NCBI GenBank assembly: GCA_026413225.1
Contig: CM048557.1
Location: 68,314,987 to 68,378,986 of the forward strand
DNA length: 64,000 nucleotides
Direction: 5' to 3'
From: Otis tarda
Taxonomy: Eukaryota; Chordata; Aves; Otidiformes; Otididae
Position numbers and translations under genes: made by a program. Position 1 is the first letter of the stretch; the number at the start of each line of letters is the position of its first letter. This document shows, piece after piece, positions 49,493 through 61,568 of the stretch. Under the pieces are notes generated by a model. The model searched no databases. It was not told the DNA's origin and saw nothing but the letters and a program-made list of their open reading frames with translations.

Positions 49493-49543
49493 GTAGAAAA
49501 ATTCAGATTAGAAGGGACCTCAGGGAGCTGAAGTCCAGCCTTT
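49493..49543 (-). mobile_element. CR1 LINE remnant, ~50 bp
   Basis: GTAGAAAAATTCAGATTAGA then AGGGACCTCAGGGAGCTGAA and GTCCAGCC resemble the reversed 3' tail of an older CR1 subfamily. Confidence 0.5.
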
Positions 49544-50654
49544 TGAAGAGACATGAGAAGAAGTAAAGCCAAACCTACAATCCCTGCAGCTTCCCAGGCG
49601 TGAGAAATGCTCCGGTACTGCCAGGAGCTCCTTGTGTGTCACCCGTCCCGGCTGGAGTCTGCAGAGACCTGTTTCCCATTTTCCCATCCTGTTGGAGTGG
49701 GAAGGATGGTAAGCAGAAAGGCCGATCAATCCCTATGCGCCTTGATTTCCTTTCCCCTCTTCTTCTTTTGCCGAGGCTGTGTGATACCAGCAGAAAGCAT
49801 AAAATTAATAATAATTTGCTGATATTCTGCTCCCAGTAAAGTCTTGCCTGCCAGTGACTGCTAGCAAGCGGAGCTCTCCCAGCGCTGGTACCGTCTCCGC
49901 TGAGGCGGCTGGGTGAGTCAGAAGGACGTGGCTGTTTCGGGCAGCGTTGCCTGCGGTCCAGCCAGAGCCGGAGCTCGCTGCTGTTTCCTAAAGACGTGAG
50001 GGAGAGCTCAGGGCAGCTGCTGGAAATGCTCAGGTCCCTGAAACGCGTTTCGCTGATGGCTCTGGGCATCCCTGTTACACAGAACGTCTCGGGAGATTTA
50101 ACGGCATGCTTTTGTGCTCATCGGGCGCTCACCGTTAAACGTGAGCTTTAGAGCGCTAGCCAAGAGCAACATTTAGGAAAAAAAACAGGAACAAAGAACC
50201 CACCTTCTCTTAAAAATATGGCAGAGAAGCAGAGAGAGAGGGCTTTGCCTCCGAGGTTGGGTGGGTAGGGGTGTGCTTGCCTGCTGTAAGAGATGGTAAT
50301 GCCCGGTGAACGAATTTGAAAGAACAAATGAGCTGGGCGTGCGTGGAGAGGAGAAGAAGAGGAGGTTGGAGAGGGGGGCTGTGATCGTCTTCAAGCCTAG
50401 AGCTGTGTCAGGCTTTGTATTTCCATGAATGCAGCAAGAAGTTCGGTGCCTCAATTGTAGCGGTGGAAATATGGTTAAATCTAGACTTCTCCCAGAGCAG
50501 GCTTTGCGGCTGGGAGTTTTGGCATAAGGGCAATGGCTAGAATAAGTGCTGGTGACCCCACATATCGTCTCCTTCAACTGCTGTTAGCCAGTATGCCATC
50601 AGGGAGCATCAGATTGGGAAAGATGGCCTGAAGCTGAGAGCATTTAGACTTGAG
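49544..50654. other. TRIM9 intron 1, unique sequence
   Basis: No gene or repeat seen. Confidence 0.5.
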
Positions 50655-50797
50655 ATAGAATCATAGAATGGTTAGGGTTGGAAGGAACCTTCAAAGGTCA
50701 TCTAGTCCAACCCCCCTGCAAGGAGCAGGGACATCTCCAACCAGATCAGGTTGCTCAGAGCCTCATCCAGCCTGGCCTTGAACGTTTCCAGGGATGC
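50655..50797 (-). mobile_element. CR1 LINE, short 3' fragment
   Basis: ATAGAATCATAGAATGGTTA, GGTCATCTAGTCCAACCCCC and GGACATCTCCAACCAGATCA mark a reversed CR1 tail. The GGTCATCTAGTCCAACC form resembles the widespread CR1 consensus more than the other copies do. Confidence 0.92.
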
Positions 50798-50829
50798 TGA
50801 TGGGAAGGACCAACTGTGGGCTGTAGTCG

Positions 50830-50892
50830 GAGAATCACAGAATGGTTTGGGTTGGAAGGGACCTTGAGGGTGATCCGGTCCAACCCCTTCAG
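50830..50892 (-). mobile_element. CR1 LINE, very short 3' fragment
   Basis: GAGAATCACAGAATGGTTTG then GGGACCTTGAGGGTGATCCG and TCCAACCCC is the last ~60 bases of a CR1, reversed, only 32 bases after the previous fragment. Confidence 0.88.
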
Positions 50893-53800
50893 CGCCGATG
50901 CTGTTTCACTTCAGCGCATGCCAGGTTGCTTTCCGCAGGGGCAGGTGGTTAAGAGCGAACAGCCAAAAGGAATATAGGCAGAAAAGCAACAGTTTCGTAG
51001 TTGTGTAGGACTTTGGATGTGCCCACGTGAGGTTTGAGGGGGAGAGGAGGTAGCTTTTGTTAGGCTAAGGCAGCTGGGAAAAGCAGACAAGCTTTTGGGT
51101 GCACCAGCCCATCTTCAGAGGCTGCAGCATCAAGGATTCGTTAGGAAATGCCAGCAGATGGGTTGTCTGCAGGGCCGTGGTGCAGCCCTGCTTCGTGGAG
51201 ATGCCAGGAGGATCCACGTGCTTCCTCCCGCTGGAGGGAAGGCCTGCGTGTCGATAGCCAAGGGGGATGAGATACCATCTCCCATCTGTGTCTTTGAAAA
51301 CCTCCCTTCAGCTAAGTCCATGAGAGCTTGCTGATGTTCTGTGAAATCCCGGTTTTGGCGGGCAGCCAGAGAGGCAAAGGGCTGTGAAACGAGAAGCTGC
51401 CGCTGAGGCGCCGGGCCGGGATCTCTGGAAGCTGCCGTGCGTCACCAGCTCGGTTCAGGTGGCTGCTGAGACACCGCACAGGACCGACAGCACGCAAAGC
51501 CGTCAGGATCCTGAGGCTCTTTGGTGTCAGGCTGCACGAAAGCCCATTTGAAAGTTGTGCTTTTACCTTTGTATGAAGGACATGAGGTCTCCTTAGACAG
51601 GGTGCCCACCCGCCCAACTGTCCTGGAGCTTTCTGGTCAACGCTGGCAGGAGATGGGAAAAGTGGACTTGCCCAGCATCACACTGGTCACCTGTGGTAGA
51701 GCAGGGCTTGGACTGCAGGCTTCCTGGATGCCGTATCGAGACCACGTTCAGCAGGAAGGTGGTTCCACTGTGGTGGGACTTCATGGTCGGCAGTGGTGGT
51801 GCTGATGAGTTGCTGGTTTCCCAGCGAATGCCGGCCGATGGCAGCGATGGGGTGGATTCCTTCGCCTTAGCGCCTCAGTGAGTACGGCTCGGAGCCGAGG
51901 GACGCAATACAATTTGCATTTCTAGGCAATTAAATGTCAAAGTAAAGTCAAGATGTTGGCTGGCTGTCAAGCCTGTTTACGACCGTGCCAGACTACCGCA
52001 CGCAGATGGTGATTAGAGGCTACAGGACAAGACAAAAACCATGGTCGCTACCCTCACTGCAGAAAGAGGAGTTGCCCCGTGGGGCTTTCAGCCTGCTTCC
52101 TCTTCTGGTTGGGCTAGGACTGGTAAAAATCATTGTTTATGCAGTTAATCAGGGTTAAATTTAACTCAAACAAAGTAATCAGATTTAAAGACTTAACGCA
52201 ATAATGGGATGGAAGAGCTGAAGTGTGAGTAACCACGGCGGCTGCGTGGGAAGGCGGTAATTGGGTTTGAAGGCAGATGGAGCAGAATTTTAAGGCAGAA
52301 AGCGTTAAGATCGGTGGTGGGCACCTCTTTGCTCACATGTTTTTCCATGGAGAAAAACGGGGTCTAAGGAGCCGGGGTTTGCCTGGTGGGACTTCCCTCA
52401 CCGTTTGCAGGAGTATCCCCCAGATTTTTTGAATTAAAAGATGCAGCGGTAATTTGTGCTGTTCCAGCCTGGCCAGACCCAAGCCTTGCCCTAGGACTGA
52501 CCTGGCTGGAAGTGGTTTGACGCTCCCGGACCTTTTCTGGCAGTCCTTCCCCTGGTGCTCGTTTGTTCTGCGTAAGTCAGAGCAATCCATAGCGATCCCC
52601 GGGGAGCTCATTTTCTTCTGGATGAGCTCAAGCCCTCTGGCACTTCTTGAGCTTGATGGAGAAGGGAGGTCAAGTGGAACGTTGACCTTGGGGGTGGTTG
52701 CGAGGCAGATGGCAGCAGGTTGCCGCCGCGTTGCTTTTCTTTTGTTGGGAGAGATACCAAACCTCTGTCCTGATCGCTCTGCCGACAAACCCGAGTCTGA
52801 CCTGCGGGCAGTGGGCTGTTCGCTGGGGATTTTCACAACGCACGGGTGGGTTTAAGGAATTCTGCGAGAAAAAAATGATGAGAGGATCTTGTGGGGCAAG
52901 GTTTGTCTCAGTATGGATGCAGCCCTGGTGATGGGTTGACCCATCCTCAACACGTCACATCCTTGAGCCTTTTACTTCAATGAGCTGAAGGAGATAGAGG
53001 GTTTTGCTGCTTCGTGTGTCTAATTAACACCGTCTGTAACACTGTCACTGTTTCACATCCTACTCTTCGTGTCATGGGCACACGGGAGCCCTTGGGAAGA
53101 GCTGACAAGCCTGACCCTAGCTAGATGTTCCCTCAGCATCGTGCGGAGGCCTGCTTTGATGTTTGCTGTTGACCAGAGAGGCTGCTTCTGTCTCTGAAAC
53201 TTTGGTGGGAATTCATAGCCCTCCACAGCCTCTCTCTTCCCTGCAACCAGCACTGCGTTTGCCACGTGGGCTGGAACGAGCCCGTTCCCTCCTGCAGTAT
53301 CTGGGAGGGACATGTCATGCTTGCGTGAACAGCTGGGTGATGGGGCCTTGCCTGGACCTGTGCCTGACGTACAGTTGCCAGAGGTGGCCGGGCATGACAT
53401 CCTCACAGGACAGCAATGGTGGCATCATGGTTGTGTGGTCCCGTGCTGGATGTAAGGCCTTCCACCTGTGTAAGAGGCTTTGTTGCCTCTCCTGAGGTCT
53501 TCCAGTTGCTTGTGGGAGGAATGGTGGAGAAGAACCTTCTCTTGGAGTGGGCTAAATGGTTAATTGGTTACATCCCAAAGTAGTTTTCCCAGAGAACAGA
53601 GGCTGGTCTTGGTCACAGCAGCGTTGTGGGTCAGAAGGTGGAGAAAATAAGCAATTTTTGCCCCAGATCTCTTGCCTGGGGCCAAGCGAGAGCACTTCTG
53701 TTAAGGGTAACGCCGCGTGTCAGCGTGCTATTGCCTGGGGAGCTGCCGTGTGCAGAGCAGGGAGTGGAGAGCTGGATGGATGCAACACCAGCACGCTCCT

Positions 53801-55305
53801 TATCACTCAAAAAAAAATCTGTCTAAGCCCATTTCTCCGTGTTCTCCCGCTTTTGCGGCATGCCTGAAAGCTCCTAAAGAGTCCCCGTTCTTACAGTGCG
53901 TTCCCACGGAGCTGTCGGTCTTTTTATCTCGGTCGACCTCCTCCACAGCACTTGGGGTAAGAGGCCAGCACGGAGGGGAGACTACGCTTGGAGCTGGCCC
54001 ACGAGCTCAGGACGCAGGCTGAGTGCCTAATACCTGTTCTCTTACACCTTCTACGCCGTGGGAAGGGGAATCCAGGGCTCGGAAGCTTATTCAGAGGGAA
54101 AAATGCCGGAAGGAGCGGTGACCTAAGGAGGGGTCGGCTGCTGTGGTGCTGTGGTGTGGTGCTAAGCCGTGCTGCTTCGTGTCGCGCTCAGCTCTCGCCC
54201 GGAGATTTCTGACACCGCTTCTCGGCCAAAGCATCCCTGAGGAGCGCTGGGCACGCTCTGCTCCTCATCTCCTCCAGGAGGGCACGCGGAGCTCTCAGCA
54301 ACCTGGACACGTTCCCATCTCCTCTCTCATTTCCGGATCTCTCTAATTGGATTCAGCTCCGCTCGCTTCATCTCCCTGCCCCCGTGCTGGCGGCAGCTGC
54401 GGTCGGAAGAGGGAGAGCCTGGTGGAAGCCGTGCCCGGTGGGAATGCCCCTCTGCAGATGAGGAGAGGAGGCACCCCAGGGCAGGGGGGTGCGTGCTGTC
54501 CCGCCTGACTCCTCTGTCCATGAGGGAACCAGCATCCAGTCCCCGGCATGTGGAAACCCAGGAGGAGCAGGGCATGGTCCTGGCGGGTCTGCCCCATGGA
54601 ACAGTCTTGGTGGCCTTTCACCATCTCCGGAAACGTCACAGCACTGACACACAGCAAACGAGCCCTGGCTTCCAGGGTGGTTTGGAAACGCCGCTGGCCG
54701 CACGGCAGCAGCTGTGGATCAGCGTGCTCCAGCTGGGTCACCAGTGACTGTCCGTCATCAGCCATCATCGCCATCGTGCTCCTCAAGACGTGGCTCAGCG
54801 CCGTCGTTAAAGGGAGCTACGTGCTGCTGTTGCTGTGGCTTGCACCAAGATCCTCACCTTGCCTTTTCCAGCCAAAACATCTCCTTGCTTCCTCCCGTCA
54901 GCCTCGTTACAGCCCATACGGAGCTCCTCGTGCTTTTGCTGCTGGCACGTGTCGCTTTGGTGTCTGCATCCGTCACATCTGTATGTCTCTTGAGCGCAAA
55001 GGGCGTTCCTTTAGCGTACCCCCTCCTCCCTGGGCTCTCATCTCGGCCTCTGGCAGCGACAGGGTTCGTGCACGCGATGAAGACGGTGGGCAAAGACTGC
55101 TTTTAGTTGATACCTTCCTTTTAATTGCTCTACGCATTCACCGCTGTCTCGCAGGGAAGACGCGTGGCTTTGCCCTCCGTGCCTGCGTTGGGCTTCTTCA
55201 GGCTTCCCAAGCCCGGTGGCTGCCAGCTGTAGAAGCAGCAAAGCTACCCCAGGAAAAAACAAAACGAGGACCAGTGTGCAACCTCACTGCCCTTCACCGT
55301 TGGCC
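50893..55305. other. TRIM9 intron 1, unique sequence
   Basis: Over 4 kb without recognisable transposons or genes. AT-rich spots near 52120-52210 contain TTTAAATC and TTTAAATTTAACTC type sequence. Frames up to 258 codons (54548-55324) show no domain. Confidence 0.45.
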
Positions 55306-55520
55306 AAAAAATTCTTTACACTGAGAGTGGTGGAGCAGTGTCCCAGGTTGCCCAGAGAGGCGGTGGATGCCCCATCCCTGGAAACATTCCAGGCCAGGTT
55401 GGCCGGGGCTCTGAGCAACCTGATCCGGTTGGAGATGTCCCTGCTTCTTGCAGGGGGGTTGGGCTGGATGGGCTTTGAAGGTCCCTTCCCACCCAAACCA
55501 TCCCGTGATTCCGTGATTCT
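55306..55520 (+). mobile_element. CR1 LINE, 3' end fragment
   Basis: An AAAAAATTCTTTACACTGAG start, GCCCAGAGAGGCGGTGGATG, CAACCTGATCCGGTTGGAGA and the tail CGTGATTCCGTGATTCT give a plus-strand CR1 3' end. It is the inverted partner of 56693-56894. Confidence 0.93.
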
Positions 55521-56692
55521 AAGCTGGGAGCTGAGGTTCTTGCTGCCTGCCATGCCCTAAGCTGGCCCATGAGGGACAGGGAGGAATTTATTCCAATCTC
55601 ACTTGAATGAACCGGCCATCAGCAGAGTTCCTGGCCTTCTCACCGAGTTCACGTCCCAGAGGAAAGCAGACTCAATCAGTGTCATCTTGGTAACAAGTCT
55701 CCAAGGAAGCCTGCCGCCCAGACCAGGATGTGGAAACGGCTCAGCTCAGAAAACCAACCCGCAGTGAGCAGCTGCCACACCTGTTTGCAACACTCAGCCT
55801 GCATTCCCATCCCGATGCCTGCCTGCAGAGCGGCAGCGGGACCCGCTCTCCTCTCCAGGACACAACCTGGAAGATGTGCTCCAGGAGCAGACCTCACGCG
55901 GAGCAGCTGGAGCAGGACCAGGAGAGGGCGAGTCCAAAGTGTCTCTCCTTAAATATGCAGAGCATGGACCTCAGCATCGACTCATTTTACAGATTTTTGT
56001 TGATCCATCCACAATATTTGACTTTTTTAAATAGCTTCTCACCCTTACCTTGTTTGTGCCCCCGTGGGCAGGCAGCAGACCCTTGCCGAGCTCGCGTTTT
56101 TGTCGACGTTCTTGTAATAGAGCTGGCAGTTCTGTCTACGATTTCAAAGGGACGTGCGTTAGTTTTGCCAACAAAAAGCTAAGATGATTTGTTGTTGAGT
56201 GTTAATGAAGCAAAGCAGGAATTAATTGGACAATATCAAAGAGCTGTTACTAATATCTTGGTGCTCACATTTCTTCTCCCTGGAAATCAAAGCAAGGATA
56301 GATCATCTTCAACACATCCTCACAGCAAGGAGCAGCCCGGGACGTCGCGTACCTCCTGTATTTGTTTAGTCCACGGGCTAGGAACAGCCGAGCAAGTGGC
56401 CACACGCGAACTGATCCACGCTGAGCGTCCCTGTGTGCAACGCTGGCCTTCGTCAGGTCGCAAGGAACCGTCCTAGATCTTCCCTCTTCTGGGGGCTGGC
56501 AGCCAAACCAAGATTGGTCCCGCAGCAGCCCTTGGGACATAGAAGGTCCCTACGGCTCTGGTGGTATCTAATAACTTCACCTGGTGTCCCCAGGATTTTG
56601 GAAGCAAGCCACTGGCGTGTTATCTCACAGGCCACTTGGCGGCTGTGTGTTCTGCTGGAGAGTTTTGCGTGCCTGATTGTTTGCCCCTTGAA
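55521..56692. other. TRIM9 intron 1, spacer between inverted CR1 copies
   Basis: About 1.2 kb of unique noncoding sequence. It would form the loop if the flanking CR1 copies pair in RNA. Confidence 0.5.
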
Positions 56693-56894
56693 GAATCATA
56701 GAATCACAGAATGGTTTGGGTTGGAAGGGACCTCTAAAGCCCACCCAGTCCAACCCCCCTGCAAGGAGCAGGGACATCTCCAACCAGATCAGGTTGCTCA
56801 GAGCCCTGGCCAACCTGGCCTGGAATGTTTCCAGGGATGGGGCATCCACCACCTCTCTGGGCAACCTGGGACACTGCTCCACCACCCTCAGTGT
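56693..56894 (-). mobile_element. CR1 LINE, 3' end fragment
   Basis: GAATCATAGAATCACAGAAT, then GGTTTGGGTTGGAAGGGACC, and through to CCACCACCCTCAGTGTA. This is the reverse complement of the CR1 tail, about 93% identical by eye to 55306-55520. Confidence 0.93.
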
Positions 56895-59314
56895 AGGGTT
56901 AAAGTACAAGGATGCTGGAAGTTGGGGGTTCGGGTCCTTCTCCTCGTGCAGGCTTCTCCCAAAGCCTGCTGAGAAATGACTGCAGAGCACCAGCTGTCCT
57001 GGCCACAGGCCTGCGAACCGGGGAGCGGCGGGTTCAAGCGAGCACGAGGATTCGCGGCGGGAGCAAAACGCGCTGCTGTTTCAGAGCGGGAGAAGCAGCG
57101 TGTGACCTGTCCCCCCAGGCACCCCCAGTCCGGGCGTCCCAGCAGGGCTTCTGGAGGCCAGAATTAATTCTTCAGCAATTGTGGCGTAACAACGACAGGC
57201 GTTAAAATCCATGCGACGAGAATAATCGACGGACGTTGCCGCTGCTGCTGCAGGTTGTAACTGAGAGCAGGGTAAATAAAACACGCAAGGAACTCCGCGT
57301 GAATTCGGCGTTGCCCGCAGCAAGGCTGGGAGGAGGCGGAGCGGCGTGGCTGCCCAGGGCCGGGACATCCCGGAGCCTCACGAGAGGTAATGAAAGGGTT
57401 TGAGCAAGGGTCACGCTTGAAAAGAATATATCCTTGTTTTATTTCCAGGCTGGAGCCTTTGAATCAGTTCTGCCTGCTGAGGAAACACACTGGCCCAGTG
57501 TCTGCGTGAACAAAGCCAGCGGCCGCGGCCATCTGCGCGCCCGAGTGACGGCGCGGCCGTACTGGGGGCTTCGGCTCCTGGCTCGTTGTTGCAGCCGGCG
57601 CCTCACAGGGAGCAACCGGAGCTCTCAGGGTTTGCTCTTCGCGGGGACATCCCGAGAGCTGCTCCCCAGACCCAACAAACACCCCTAGCCCTGCTCCTTG
57701 TTCCAGGGGAGGAAGGTTGCACATCCACGTGTACGATTTCACCTCGAATTCATCATATGCGATGAATCACGGCAAGAAATACAAACGACCTGGGCTGAGC
57801 TGATAAGACTCCAACTCTGACGCTGCCGGGATTGGGGGTGATTTCTGCTCTGTGCTGGCAGCACCCCGAACGGCTTTGCTGTTTTGTTATCGACGCTGTC
57901 AAAAAATGAATGGCTTTAACAAAATCCTCCCAGCTGGCAGGCAAGCAGCCCGGCTTTGGGGCTTGGCACGGGGCAAAACCCGCTGCATCGCCACCCCCAG
58001 CGCGTCGGAGGGCTGTAGACAGCCTGTCTGCCTGCCAGAGGAGCCAGGAGTTTTTTTCCTGGCCGATTTCTCCGCTGCCTCCATCCTGGCTTGGTCCACA
58101 GGCCCTTCCGGAGTGGGGCTTCCCGCTCCACCCAGCTGTGGGTGGCACGCGTGAGTCTGCTGTGTCGCTGCGCGGGGACAGGGGAAAATGGTCAAAGACG
58201 AGAGGAAGGAGAAGGCTTGCGGGAGGAAAATTCCCTTTGCACAAAACACAGTCTGTGTCCCTGGGGATGCTGAGCACCCTCAGCACCCGCTGCTGTCGGG
58301 GGACACTGGGTGCCCTCAGCGCTGCGGAGGGGTTTGAGGGCTGGGTGCTCTGCTGCTCCGCGCGGATCGATACGGCCATGCCCAGCTGGACCCTCGGGCA
58401 TCCCACACCCACCGCGTCCCTCCCAGTTTGCACCGAATAGGCTGCCCCTCACCCGTGCCCCAGCCAGGCCTGGGAATCCTTGCGGAGCTGCGCGTGGGTG
58501 CCACCACTGTGGAGGTGAGACACCCCAATGTGTTCCCACCTTGGATGTCCTCCCTGCTCGGGTTCTGCCTGGGGTTTTCCCAGAGTTTCAGCGGCAAAGA
58601 GCTGCGTGCTTCCCCCAGGAGGGCCCAGCAGGGTCTGGGATTAATGGTGGCGGGTGTAGTGGCATCTCTGCCTCTCCCAGAGACGCGGGGGGCCTCTCCG
58701 CAGGCCCTGGGATTAACTGCAATGTCAATACAAATTACCCCAGAGATAATCCGCTCCGCAGATGCCTGCTGGCCCCGGAGAGCCGGCCCGCCTTGCGCGT
58801 GCGGAGGATCATCTGCTTTGCCAGAGCCCAGCTGCCCTCCAGGAGCAGCCCGGCCCTGAGGCACGCTCCTGCGTGGAGCTCCTCTCCAGGAGCTGCTGGA
58901 TCATCTTCCTCCCGGATACCCCAGTTTCCCTGCAACGAAGGAGGAGAACCAAGGCCCCCAGTACGCCATGGTACCAATCCAGTCCATTGCTTCCCTCCTT
59001 GTCTGCGCCAGGGGAGCAGGAGCCATTCCTGAGAGTTGGTTTCTACCCTGCAGCTTGCACCCAAGGGCTTTGCTCACAAACCTGTGCGTGCATCCTGCTG
59101 ACAAGCGTAGGCTCTTCCGTCTGTTACTTTATTTGCAGCTTTATGTCAGGCTGAGAGCACATCCTTCTCATGGGAAGCCAGCAAAACCTGAGCTGGACCC
59201 GTGTCAAAACGCGCAGCAGCGGAACGATGCGGTGTTTGGAGAGGGGTAATTCAGACCCGCGCTCCGTTCCTGTCTCCTGCCTTGGCTCAGAGTTGGTTAT
59301 TAGGAACTAAGATC
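56895..59314. other. TRIM9 intron 1, GC-rich unique sequence
   Basis: GC-rich in parts (57480-57640, 58280-58900), with overlapping open frames on both strands and no recognisable protein. There is no clear promoter or CpG-island-like core. Confidence 0.45.
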
Positions 59315-60020
59315 AGAGAATCATGGGATGGTTTGGGTGGGAAGGGACCTTTAAAACCCATCCAGTCCAACCCCCCTGCCAGGAGCAGGGACATCTCCAA
59401 CCAGATCAGGTTGCTCAGAGCCCCGGCCAACCTGGCCTGGAAATGTTTCCAGGGATGGGGCATCCACCGCCTCTCTGGGCAACCTGGGACACTGCTCCAC
59501 CACCCTCAGCATAAAAAAATTTCTTCCTTCTATCCAGTCTGAATCTGCCTCCCTCTATTTTAAAACCATTATCTCTCATCCTGTCACACCAGGCCCTGCT
59601 GAAGAGTCTCTCCCCACCTTCCCTGCAGCCCCCTTTGGGCACTGGAAGGCTGCTCTCAGGTCTCCCCGGAGCCTCCTCTTCTCCAGGCTGAACAGCCCCA
59701 GCTCTCTCAGCCTGGCCTCACAGCAGAGCTGCTCCAGCCCTCTCAGCATCTGCGTGGCCTCCTCTGGACCCTCTCCGACAGCTCCACGTCCTTCTGCTGT
59801 TGGGGGCTCCAGAGCTGGACGCAGCGCTGCAGGGGGGTCTCACCAGAGCGGAGCAGAGGGGCAGAATCCCCTCCCTCGACCTGCTGCCCACGCTGCTGGG
59901 GGTGCAGCCCAGGATGCCGTTGGTTTCTGGGCTGCGAGCGCACGTTGCCGGCTCATGTTGAGCTTCTTGCCCACCAGCACCCCCAAGTCCTTCTCCTCAG
60001 GGCTGCTCTCCATCCTTTCA
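59315..60020 (-). mobile_element. CR1 LINE, 3' fragment (~700 bp)
   Basis: AGAGAATCATGGGATGGTTT at the left, then the whole 3' tail through GCAGCGCTGCAGGGGGGTCT to a CCCCCAAGTCCTTCTCCTCA block and CTGCTCTCCATCC. It is the longest CR1 copy in the window and belongs to the same young subfamily as 38731-39412. Confidence 0.93.
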
Positions 60021-61121
60021 GATTAAGATCCATAAGATGGTCTAGCTTTGCTCACCTTGCAGACACAGAGCTTCAGCTGCCTGTATCTACTCAGCATCCC
60101 TGCCAGAGCCGTGCCGAGGTGTGCCTGGGAGTGAGTGCTGGTCCCCAGCTTTCAAGGCTGTTTGCTGCCTGATCGCTCTCCGAAGATGCTGAGGACTTCA
60201 ACAGGCGGAGACCAAGCAGGCTATGACGAAAGCGACACTCTTCACCAACCTTTTGGGCATGGGATGAGGTTGCCTTGGGGTGTCACCCACCGTCTGCCAG
60301 TATTTCCAGTGCAATTTCAGGGGAGAAGAAGAGAGGAGGAGTTCTGAGAAGGTTCAAGTCTGATAGCAGTAGGTGCAGAGGCATAAGGTGTTTTTGGCCG
60401 GAGGTCTTCTTACGTGCACATGGGTAGTAAGTGCCTCGCCCTGCGTGGTGTCACTTCACATTGCGTGTGTTAGGAGTGGGCGGGCAGAGCCCTGGAAGCT
60501 GCTCTCTGTGAGCGGTGATCAGATGGAGCTGTTTCTGAGCAGGTTTCAGGCTCCTTTCCTTGTGTTCCTCAGAGCAGCGGTGAATCCAAAAGTCAGGTTC
60601 TCGTGACTGGAGCCGAAAGCCAATTAGCAGCCGTTTAGCTTCATCAACTTCCTGGCTGAACGCAAGTTTTAATTAAACATCTGATTTTAATTAGTCAGGC
60701 ATCACGTGCAGTAAGCTTGCCTCAAGATTGAAAGGCTGTAGGTCCTATGCTTCAATTAAAAGAAAGGAGCACGTGCCTTTGACTCCAGCATCTGTGACAG
60801 CTGCTCATCCTTCGGAGGGTACGAGCAGGACAGCTGGGAACAGCATCCTTTCTCGCCATGGCTTATTCCTCCTCTCTTTTACCTCCCTATGGATGGTCCA
60901 GGTGGAGGACTGGTAGGTAGCAGGAACTGGCTGCGAAGTGACTTGGTTGGAAGGGGAGAAGAAACAGGAGCTGGTTGCAACACTTGGGATGTCAGAGCAG
61001 GTACTGGGCCTTCACTAATGCCAAGAGCTCTTCTGGGGTGAGTTTTCTGTCTTGGGGTGACAGGGAGCACCTACCCCATCTGTGGCTGGTAAGGAGGTGC
61101 AATCATCTGAAATCTTAGGTG
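60021..61121. other. TRIM9 intron 1, unique sequence
   Basis: No gene or repeat recognised. Confidence 0.5.
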
Positions 61122-61568
61122 CATCCAGTCCAACCCCCCTGCCAGGAGCAGGGACATCTCCAACCAGATCAGGTTGCTCACAGCCCCGGCCAACCTGGCC
61201 TGGAATGTTTCCAGGGATGGGGCATCCACCGCCTCTCTGGGCAACCTGGGCCAGTGTCCCACCACCCTCAAGCTAAAAAATTTCTTCCTTCTGTCCAGTC
61301 TGAATCTGCCTCCCTCTATTTTGAAACCATCACCCCTCGTCCTGTCACAGCAGGCCCTGCTGAAGAGTCTCTCCCCACCTTCCCTGCAGCCCCCTTTGGG
61401 CACTGGGAGCCGCTCTCAGGTCTCCCCGGAGCCTCCTCTTCTCCAGGCTGAACAGCCCCAGCTCTCTCAGCCTGGCCTCACAGCAGAGCTGCTCCAGCCC
61501 TCTCAGCATCTGCGTGGCCTCCTCTGGACCCTCTCCAACAGCTCCATGTCCTTCTGATGTTGGGGGCT
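61122..61568 (-). mobile_element. CR1 LINE, fragment missing its last ~50 bases
   Basis: Starts inside the tail at CATCCAGTCCAACCCCCCTG and runs to CTTCTGATGTTGGGGGCT. The terminal octamer repeat and the GGTTTGGGTTGGAAGGG block are absent. The left neighbour (about 61098-61121) does not match CR1, so the 3' end was lost after insertion. Confidence 0.9.

Noticed and set aside
58310..59032. 240-codon plus-strand frame and overlapping frames
   Set aside because: GC-rich intron sequence with several frames open on both strands. There is no domain, signal or splice context.
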